28,001 nt of DNA, from contig CALDNM010000073.1 in the NCBI GenBank assembly GCA_937915045.1, positions 1 through 28,001 of the forward strand. The letters run 5' to 3'. Every line of letters begins with the position of its first letter. Within the stretch, counting starts at the first letter, position 1. Positions 22,336 through 28,001 of this stretch are shown here, one piece after another. Below the pieces are notes generated by a model. The model saw only the letters and a program-made list of their open reading frames with translations, was not told the DNA's origin and did no database searches. The translations under genes were made by a program, and so were the position numbers. This DNA is from an uncultured Clostridia bacterium (GTDB taxonomy: Bacteria > Bacillota > Clostridia > Peptostreptococcales > Anaerovoracaceae).

Positions 22336-23070
22336 TTATTCTTCATCGAGCCCGAAGTATCTTTCAGTTTCGCGGTATGATATCATCCCGCGGAGCTGAT
22401 AAAGGTCTTCAGGTGTAGTAACCTTTATATTTGCCCTGTTCCCCTTGATGAGCATGATGTCTTTTCCAAGGCTCTTCATCAGAGAACACGAGTCTACGAT
22501 CCCGGTATAATCGGGATTTTCTTTTCTTGTTTTATCATGAGCCGCGAGTATCTCACCGAGATGGAAGCTCTGCGGAGCCTGCGCTGTATAAAAGTCGCTT
22601 CTCTTCATGACTTCTTCTACATGCTGACCGTCCGTGCTCATGACCGGAGTCTCGAACATCGGAGTACAGGTCACGGCACTGCCATACTTTTTCACACTCG
22701 CGATATTCTCGCTTATGAGCTTCTTCGTGATGATAGGCCTCACTCCGTCGTGTATGAGCACTATCGAATCATCACTGCTGTCGGAAGCCGCGGCCGAAAG
22801 AGCGTTGTAGATAGAATCCTGTCCGGTCTTGCCTCCCGGAACTATCTTTGTCACCTTCTGGAGCATAAAACGGCTGATATATTTCTTCAGCGTCGGAATG
22901 TAATCCTCTTTGCACGCTATGACGATCTTGTCTATCTCAGGATGGTCATCAAAGCACTCGAGAGTCTTTATTATGATAGGTTCCCCATTGATCTCAAGGA
23001 ACTGTTTTGGGATGCCGGCACCCATCCTTACGCCGCTTCCACCCGCAAAAATTATAGCAATATTGTCCAT
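22336..23070 (-). CDS. IspD/TarI-family cytidylyltransferase
   Basis: A 244-residue CTP-dependent nucleotidyltransferase. Seen: 'AGGSGVRMGAGIPKQFL' (9-25, CTP-binding loop), 'HDGVRP' (107-112), 'QAPQSF' and a C-terminal 'NIKVTTPEDL'. The family includes IspD (CDP-methylerythritol for isoprenoids) and TarI (CDP-ribitol for teichoic acid). 'HDGVRP' rather than 'HDAARP', and the divergent CDP-glycerol-type transferase next door, favour an activated-polyol role. But no ribulose-phosphate reductase (TarJ) is in the window, so IspD cannot be ruled out. The start is set at 23070, with AAGGAGG eight bases upstream; an earlier ATG at 23094 is upstream of the ribosome site. Confidence 0.85.
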   Translation of the reverse strand: MDNIAIIFAGGSGVRMGAGIPKQFLEINGEPIIIKTLECFDDHPEIDKIVIACKEDYIPTLKKYISRFMLQKVTKIVPGGKTGQDSIYNALSAAASDSSDDSIVLIHDGVRPIITKKLISENIASVKKYGSAVTCTPMFETPVMSTDGQHVEEVMKRSDFYTAQAPQSFHLGEILAAHDKTRKENPDYTGIVDSCSLMKSLGKDIMLIKGNRANIKVTTPEDLYQLRGMISYRETERYFGLDEE

Positions 23071-23098
23071 TTTCCGCCTCCTTGCGAAACGCAAATGA

Positions 23099-23127
23099 AT
23101 TATATCATATCATTCTTGAGATAACAA
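23099..23127 (-). promoter_or_regulatory. Promoter of the IspD/TarI-like gene
   Basis: Minus strand TTGTTA (23127-23122), 17-bp spacer, TATAAT (23104-23099), with TG one base before the -10. Its -35 directly abuts the -35 of the divergent promoter, so the two core promoters overlap over 23116-23127. Confidence 0.7.
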
Positions 23128-23144
23128 TGCGTCAATGCTATACT
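23116..23144 (+). promoter_or_regulatory. Promoter of the CDP-glycerol glycerophosphotransferase gene
   Basis: TTGAGA (23116-23121), 17-bp spacer, TATACT (23139-23144). Transcription should begin at about 23150-23152, which is the ATG itself (23151). Confidence 0.7.
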
Positions 23145-23150
23145 TTAAAC

Positions 23151-24299
23151 ATGATTATAATATTGAAGATAGGCTTAGGATTCTACAGCCTCGTATACAG
23201 CATATTGAAATTGTTCCCGACACGCGACAAGATCGTTTTTCTCAGCAGACAAAGCGATGACCCTTCGCTTGATTTTCAGATGATAGAGAAAAAGATAAAT
23301 GAACTTCATCCTGATTACATTACAGTAATGCTCACGAAGAAGATAGATGGCGGCATTTCGCGCAAGATCGGATACTGCTTCCACATGCTGAGACAGTGCT
23401 GGCACCTTGCCACATCAAAAGCAGTCATACTCGACTCTTACTCGATCATGACAAGCTGCCTGAAGCATAAAAAAACATTACTTGTCATACAGATATGGCA
23501 TTCTGTCGGAACGATGAAGCAGTTCGGGTACAGTACGCTCGACAAGCCTGAAGGCAGTTCAAGTAAAGTAGCGCGCGCAATGAAGATGCACAGGAACTAT
23601 GATTACATCTTCGCGAGTTCTGAAGCTTACAAGCCACACCTTTCCGCCGGTTTCGACGCCGACCCTTCTATCATAAAAACTCTTGCCCTGCCTCGTGTAG
23701 AGCTGCTGAAAAGCAAAGAGTATGGTGAAAAAATGAGAGCTGAGATATCAGCGAAATATCCGGATCTCGACAATGGCAGAAAAAATATAGTGTACTGCCC
23801 TACTTTCCGCCGTGAAGAAAATGAAAAAGAAGAATTCAAAGTCAAAGTCAATGAACTTATCGCAGCTTTAGACACAGGTGAATATAATCTTATTCTCAAG
23901 CTTCATCCGCTGTCGGATATAGATCAAGGCGCGTTCAGCACCAGCCCATTCGTGATCTATGATACATATTTCACTACTTTCGACATGCTGTTCAAGGCAG
24001 ATATCGTCATCAGCGATTATTCATGCGTCATATATGAGGCGGCTCTTCTTGACGCGCCGCTTTTCTTCTACGCGTACGATTACGATGAATATACGTCCAA
24101 ATGCGGACTGTATATAGATTACAAAAAAGAAATGCCGGGACCGATATGCTCTGACGCGAATGAACTCGCGAAGACCATCGCTGCTCCTTACGACATGGAC
24201 AGACTTAAACATTTCTGCGATAAATACGTCTCACCGGAAAACCACGACGAGACTGAGTCTATCGTAAAATTCATATTCGATCACTTAAAAGAGAAATAG
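23151..24299 (+). CDS. CDP-glycerol glycerophosphotransferase (TagB/TagF family)
   Basis: 382 residues of the PF04464 family, membrane-associated GT-B-like enzymes that transfer glycerol- or ribitol-phosphate from the CDP-linked donor to a teichoic-acid chain or primer. Seen: a hydrophobic N-terminus ('MIIILKIGLGFYSLVYSILKLFP'), 'WHSVG' (116-120), 'LKLHP' (249-253), and 'SDYS' (288-291) followed by 'AYDYDEY'. These match the donor-site motifs of TagF-like proteins. The start at 23151 fits family N-termini. There is no ribosome site before it, and the promoter puts the RNA start at this ATG. The frame is open upstream to 23082, but codons before 23151 overlap the promoter. The next gene follows 15 bases later. 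Confidence 0.88.
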   Translation: MIIILKIGLGFYSLVYSILKLFPTRDKIVFLSRQSDDPSLDFQMIEKKINELHPDYITVMLTKKIDGGISRKIGYCFHMLRQCWHLATSKAVILDSYSIMTSCLKHKKTLLVIQIWHSVGTMKQFGYSTLDKPEGSSSKVARAMKMHRNYDYIFASSEAYKPHLSAGFDADPSIIKTLALPRVELLKSKEYGEKMRAEISAKYPDLDNGRKNIVYCPTFRREENEKEEFKVKVNELIAALDTGEYNLILKLHPLSDIDQGAFSTSPFVIYDTYFTTFDMLFKADIVISDYSCVIYEAALLDAPLFFYAYDYDEYTSKCGLYIDYKKEMPGPICSDANELAKTIAAPYDMDRLKHFCDKYVSPENHDETESIVKFIFDHLKEK

Positions 24300-24314
24300 C
24301 AGACGGAGGAAACT

Positions 24315-25382
24315 ATGAAAATCGATAATTTTGACAACCCTGTGATAACAAAAGATATAGAAGGCATCATCAGCAATGATCTTCCATGGGATAAACTTAA
24401 AGGCAAAACGGTCCTCGTGACCGGCGCGAGCGGGATGATCCCTTCGTACATACTCTATACGCTGCTTGGTCTCAATGACGCAAAGCATCTTGGGATACAC
24501 GTCCTCGCGCTCGTAAGGAACGAAGCGAAGGCTAAACGCATCCTGGGCAGGATCCTCGAAAGAGATGATGTGACACTGATAGTCCAGGACGTCTGCATCC
24601 CTCTTGAAACGGAAAGCCCGGTAGACTATATCTTCCACGGCGGAAGTTCAGCAAGGCCTTCAGAACATAAAAAAGCGCCGACTTCGACTATCAGAGCGAA
24701 CATCACAGGCACGTTCAATCTGCTCGATCTCGCAGTCGAAAAGAAATCATCGGCCTTTGTCCTGATGTCTTCTTCAGAAGTATACGGTACTGTTGCAGGT
24801 GATATAGACGAAATCAAAGAAAACGATTATGGGAAGATCGATATCCTCGATCCGAGATCATGCTACTCAGAGGGCAAACGCGCCGCTGAGACGATATGCT
24901 CATGCTTCGCGGCTCAGTACGGCATCAAGTGCAGGATGCCCCGCTTCGCTCATATCTATGGACCGGGGCTGTCACTCGATGACGGACGCGTGCAGGCGGA
25001 TTTCGCGTCACATATATTCCGCGGGAATGATATCGTGATGAACAGCGACGGCAGCTCACAGCGCGCCTACACTTATGTAGCGGACGCAGTGGCTGGGGTA
25101 TTCTATGTCCTTCTTAAAGGCGAAGATATGGCTTACAATGTCGCTGACAGCAAAAATATTATTTCTATCAGGCAGCTCGCTGAAGCGTTCATCGCGTCGA
25201 GACCTGAAAAACATCTCAAGCTGACTATCGACATCCCCGAAAAATCATCGGGCATGTACAACCCGGCTAAATTCATCGGCCTTGACGGCAGCAAATTAGA
25301 AGCCCTCGGCTGGAGACCGGTGACCGGTATAGCCGAAGGCTGCGATAAAATGCTTTCAAATTATGAATTCACTGAGAAATAA
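24315..25382 (+). CDS. NAD-dependent epimerase/dehydratase (extended SDR, nucleotide-sugar type)
   Basis: A 355-residue extended short-chain dehydrogenase of the kind that remodels nucleotide sugars (epimerases, 4,6-dehydratases, UDP-glucuronate decarboxylase-like). The dinucleotide loop is 'TGASGMIPS' (36-44), where Pro replaces the usual third Gly. The catalytic set is S152-S154 ('MSSSEVYG') with Y184-xxx-K188 ('YSEGK'). 'AHIYGPG' and 'RAYTYVADAV' are typical nucleotide-sugar-site segments. GGAGG precedes the ATG by five bases, and it is cotranscribed with the glycerophosphotransferase. The product is likely a sugar for a surface polymer; the exact reaction cannot be read from sequence alone. 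Confidence 0.85.
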   Translation: MKIDNFDNPVITKDIEGIISNDLPWDKLKGKTVLVTGASGMIPSYILYTLLGLNDAKHLGIHVLALVRNEAKAKRILGRILERDDVTLIVQDVCIPLETESPVDYIFHGGSSARPSEHKKAPTSTIRANITGTFNLLDLAVEKKSSAFVLMSSSEVYGTVAGDIDEIKENDYGKIDILDPRSCYSEGKRAAETICSCFAAQYGIKCRMPRFAHIYGPGLSLDDGRVQADFASHIFRGNDIVMNSDGSSQRAYTYVADAVAGVFYVLLKGEDMAYNVADSKNIISIRQLAEAFIASRPEKHLKLTIDIPEKSSGMYNPAKFIGLDGSKLEALGWRPVTGIAEGCDKMLSNYEFTEK

Positions 25383-25388
25383 AACGGA

Positions 25389-27014
25389 CTAATCAAACAT
25401 CACATTGTCTGTTGTGACGCTGTCTGGTGTGTAGTGCTGTATATCATTATACATATTTTCATAAGTCGTCGCGTTTGAACTCCTGTAAGGCCACAAGTTT
25501 ATCTTGAGGCCTTTTTCGGTGCAGTACTTGAAAATATCGTCGTTTATTTCTGTCCTTTTCAGTGATACTCCTGTAAGTCCGGCAGATGAGGCTCGTTCTG
25601 CCTGCCAGCTCACAGAACCGTTCTTTGAATCGATTATATAAAATGTATCCGGCGTTATATTATACTGAGACACCGCGTATTCGCGCGCGCGTGTGACTTT
25701 GTCAAGATCAAAGCTTATGATATTCGCTTTTTTAAGAAGCCCGTTATGATATAACATATCCACGACTTTGTGGAGCGCTTCATCTGACATATTCAGATCT
25801 TTTATCTCAACGACCGGGACCATATCATATTTTTTGCATATTCTGAGATACCTTGAAAAGAAACATACATGCTCGTCATAATCAGCCGCATTCGCTCCGT
25901 TTGTCACATCCAGTTTTTTGACTTCATCGGCAGTAAGGCCATTTGAAGCTGACGTGTCTCCGCACATCCTTTCGAATGTGCTGTCGTGCTGTATTATGAT
26001 ATCGAAACTTCCGTCATCGGCGTGCTTCGTCTCCCAGACGTCGCATTCCGTCCCCCAGAAACCTGCCTTGCCCGCAAGTGTGAATGCTGCCGCGGTGTTT
26101 TCCGGTGCCATACTTTTCAAACCTCTATGCGCAATAAAATGAGTATCGTTTCTGGACACAGCCGCAACTCTTACCGTAAAGCTCTTCTTCTTCGATCCGT
26201 CTACCGACACAGCTGTTATTGTCGCTTTCCCTTTTCTCAGTCCTCTTACTTTCCCGTGGCTGCTCACAGTCGCGACTTTTTTATTGCTCGACGACCATCT
26301 CACAGCCTTGTTTGCGGCATCGCTTGGAGTGATCCGACTTTTCAAAGTGACAGAATGTCCCTTTCTGATTATGTTCTTTCCGGTCACATCTACCGCCGAA
26401 GCTTTCACTCCGACATAGACTTTGACTTTTTTATACTTAGAAGGCGCGTCTTTTGACGCTGCTTTTATGACTGTTTCTCCGCCTTTATTGGCTGTCAGCG
26501 TCCCTTCCTGGTCCACAGATACAATACTTTCATCCGCGGATGACCACTTGATAGAAGTATCCGTAGCGTCAGTCGGTGAAACCTTTCCTTTGAGTTTTTT
26601 CGTCTCCCCGATGTTCAGGACATATCCGCTGTAAATACCGGATATCGATACTTTACTTACACTTTTACGTACAGTAATGGTACATTTGTCATTCAGTGAC
26701 GAATGGTTTTTTACACTTCCGGTGATAGTGACCGTACCATCTTTTTTTGCTTTTATCGTTCCATTTGATGATATCGACGCCGTCTTAGTATCTGAAGATC
26801 TCCATTTGATTTTGTAATGTCTGTACTTTTTCGATGTATTATACTTCACCTTAAATGATTTCCCGCGCTGCACTGTTTTGTGCGCGGAAACATTGGTGAA
26901 TCTTAGATAAGATTTTGATTTAGCTGAAACAGTCTCCGGTACCGCAAGCATGCAGACACACACTGCTGCCGCAAGTATCACCGCCAGAAACTTTTTCCCT
27001 TTTATTGATGTCAA
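25389..27014 (-). CDS. Secreted protein: three Big2 Ig-like domains plus C-terminal glycerophosphodiester phosphodiesterase
   Basis: 541 residues. Signal peptide 1-31 (cut after 'VSA' likely), three bacterial Ig-like group-2 repeats (about 36-117, 118-201, 202-284; each with 'WSS..' and a '..G.(V/I)' pattern), then a GDPD domain (291-541). Catalytic residues are intact: H296-R297 ('AHRG'), E305 ('PENT'), E323 and D325 ('ECD'), H343 ('QHD') and a 'VEIKD' motif. There is no LPXTG sorting signal, so it may bind the wall through Big2. The start codon is TTG at 27014 with GAGGAGG close upstream. Extracellular GDPDs such as GlpQ release glycerol-3-phosphate from teichoic acid, which suits the convergent glycerophosphotransferase operon. 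It is a paralogue of the cytosolic gene at 10353-11129. Confidence 0.88.
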   Translation of the reverse strand: MTSIKGKKFLAVILAAAVCVCMLAVPETVSAKSKSYLRFTNVSAHKTVQRGKSFKVKYNTSKKYRHYKIKWRSSDTKTASISSNGTIKAKKDGTVTITGSVKNHSSLNDKCTITVRKSVSKVSISGIYSGYVLNIGETKKLKGKVSPTDATDTSIKWSSADESIVSVDQEGTLTANKGGETVIKAASKDAPSKYKKVKVYVGVKASAVDVTGKNIIRKGHSVTLKSRITPSDAANKAVRWSSSNKKVATVSSHGKVRGLRKGKATITAVSVDGSKKKSFTVRVAAVSRNDTHFIAHRGLKSMAPENTAAAFTLAGKAGFWGTECDVWETKHADDGSFDIIIQHDSTFERMCGDTSASNGLTADEVKKLDVTNGANAADYDEHVCFFSRYLRICKKYDMVPVVEIKDLNMSDEALHKVVDMLYHNGLLKKANIISFDLDKVTRAREYAVSQYNITPDTFYIIDSKNGSVSWQAERASSAGLTGVSLKRTEINDDIFKYCTEKGLKINLWPYRSSNATTYENMYNDIQHYTPDSVTTDNVMFD

Positions 27015-27065
27015 TTCTTCCTCCTCAACATTATATATTTAAATTATTATAATCTATTTTTATAT

Positions 27066-27614
27066 TTATTGCATCATTTTGCGCGGTCCGCGATCGAAAT
27101 ATATGCTCTTCGACGATATCGAAAGCCCTATACCATAAACATTCTTTACGTCGCTCCCAAGTATGCCAAGTCTCTGCGCGGCCTTCCCCATTGAGTAAAA
27201 CACTCTGCTGTCCACGCGGTCATCTGCCGCTTTTGATACAGCCGATCCCATCGCTATCCCGAGATCGGTGATGTTGAATACACACCTCGCCCCGGCCTTT
27301 CTGTTCGCCGCGCAGTCACTAAAACCGCAGAGCCCGCAGTGAGGCATACCGATAGGCTTGTCCTTCACTCCGATCAGGATCACAAGATCGCTGCTTCTCG
27401 CGTTCCCAGAGTCGCGCTCGAAAAACTCCAGCCCGGTCTCCTCGTGGATCTTCATCATCTCGTCCGCAAGATCATCTTTATCCTCACCGTCGATCACAGC
27501 CGTTACTATATTGTCTATGCCGCATCCCTTTGGCGCTGTCCTCGCTGCCGCCATCATCGCGTCAGCCGTTATCCTCAGCGCGTCACGTTCAGCTTCTTCA
27601 CTTTTTCTTATCAT
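27066..27614 (-). CDS. DUF2148 ferredoxin-domain protein
   Basis: 182 residues of the uncharacterised DUF2148 family found mostly in anaerobes. The centre holds a four-cysteine cluster motif (C93, C96, C101, C111 in 'HCGLCGFSDCA...C'), matching a 4Fe-4S site of the PF04060 type. The N-terminal part begins 'AERDALRITADAMMAAARTAPKG', typical of the family; the C-terminal part is rich in Gly/Ser ('YGIGLSISSKSIYFDRGP'). Its role is unknown; electron transfer or cluster-based sensing is a guess. AGGAA precedes the ATG. It lies 15 bases after the upstream membrane gene, so both are probably cotranscribed. Confidence 0.85.
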   Translation of the reverse strand: MIRKSEEAERDALRITADAMMAAARTAPKGCGIDNIVTAVIDGEDKDDLADEMMKIHEETGLEFFERDSGNARSSDLVILIGVKDKPIGMPHCGLCGFSDCAANRKAGARCVFNITDLGIAMGSAVSKAADDRVDSRVFYSMGKAAQRLGILGSDVKNVYGIGLSISSKSIYFDRGPRKMMQ

Positions 27615-27629
27615 CAGCCAATTCCTTTT

Positions 27630-28001
27630 TTATAATACACATACCAGCGGCAGGAGCAGATTTCCTAAAAACGTAACAGCGCATGTCGTAACAAACATTA
27701 TCCTGCCGTATATTTTCGCGAACCCGCGCGAATCATATCTGTTGCGTATGCTGTTTATACTTATGATCATAATGGAACATGCAAGTATATTGAATATGCC
27801 CCATATATTCACGAACTCAACAAGGCCCATTTCCAGCGCGTCAGGCAGAAGATTAGCTCCTACCAGTATATTTGATACCGCGCCGAAGAATGCCCCCGGT
27901 ATCATGCTCAGAGGATCCGTCTCGTGTACGGTGCTCAGATAAAGCATGATGAGTACCCATACCAGCGTCGCGAACAGAGCGATGAAACATTTTATATATG
28001 T
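27630..28001 (-). CDS. Hypothetical membrane protein (5' truncated by window)
   Basis: The frame is open to the right edge (124 codons visible), so the ATG at 27947 is probably internal. The sequence has three to four hydrophobic segments, including 'FIALFATLVWVLIMLYL' at the edge, 'IWGIFNILACSIMIISI', and 'VTFLGNLLLPLVCVL' at the C-terminus. I do not recognise the family. It precedes the DUF2148 gene in a likely operon. Confidence 0.6.
   Translation of the reverse strand, partial: TYIKCFIALFATLVWVLIMLYLSTVHETDPLSMIPGAFFGAVSNILVGANLLPDALEMGLVEFVNIWGIFNILACSIMIISINSIRNRYDSRGFAKIYGRIMFVTTCAVTFLGNLLLPLVCVL

Noticed and set aside
22537..23124. 195-residue plus-strand frame opposite the cytidylyltransferase
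   Set aside because: Overlaps a clear IspD/TarI-family gene and has no recognisable features.
1..28001. Mobile element, prophage, toxin-antitoxin or defence system
   Set aside because: No transposase, integrase, phage structural gene, nuclease pair or flanking repeats found; gene order is mostly conserved housekeeping.

Overview
The window reads as chromosomal DNA from an anaerobic, Gram-positive Firmicute of the class Clostridia. Supporting signs are the ftsK-rimO-pgsA-cinA gene order, the asp23-recG-rsmD-coaD-tmcAL-ackA-rpmF run, strong GGAGG ribosome sites, TTG starts, a 2148-family ferredoxin protein and secreted Ig-like (Big2) proteins. This placement rests on gene content and order read by eye; no database search was possible. 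Most genes lie on the minus strand and are tightly packed. No stretch longer than about 130 bases lacks a gene. There is no IS element, prophage, CRISPR array or other sign of a mobile island.

Layout, left to right. 1-499: 3' end of a CdaR/PucR-type regulator. 522-554: bidirectional terminator. 590-2170: NhaC-family Na+/H+ antiporter with its own promoter. 2269-9413 (minus, read from the right): ftsK/spoIIIE, rimO, pgsA, cinA and an LCP-family wall-polymer ligase, packed as one unit. 9447-10292: uppP (TTG start). 10353-11129: cytosolic glycerophosphodiester phosphodiesterase. 11249-12728: rpmF and ackA, each with a good promoter. 12808-18107: asp23, recG, rsmD, coaD, a coiled-coil protein and tmcAL as one probable operon. 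18185-18376: rpmB with promoter and terminator. 18489-19745: larC with a His-rich repeat.

19874-27014 is the accessory part. It holds a lipoprotein that looks like a PepD/M20 dipeptidase stripped of its metal ligands, a small membrane protein, tRNA-Val(GAC) and a divergent 76-residue protein. Next come an IspD/TarI-like cytidylyltransferase transcribed away from a CDP-glycerol glycerophosphotransferase plus sugar-nucleotide epimerase pair, and a secreted Big2 protein carrying a C-terminal phosphodiesterase domain. The last two genes are a 2148-family Fe-S protein and a truncated membrane protein.

A cell-envelope theme links many genes: uppP recycles the lipid carrier, PgsA makes phosphatidylglycerol, the LCP protein attaches wall polymers, the 22-25 kb genes look like part of a polyol-phosphate polymer pathway, and the secreted phosphodiesterase could trim such a polymer. 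The points I would look at first are the PepD-like pseudoenzyme, the apparently leaderless mRNA at 23151, and two divergent promoter pairs whose core elements overlap (22040-22070 and 23099-23144).
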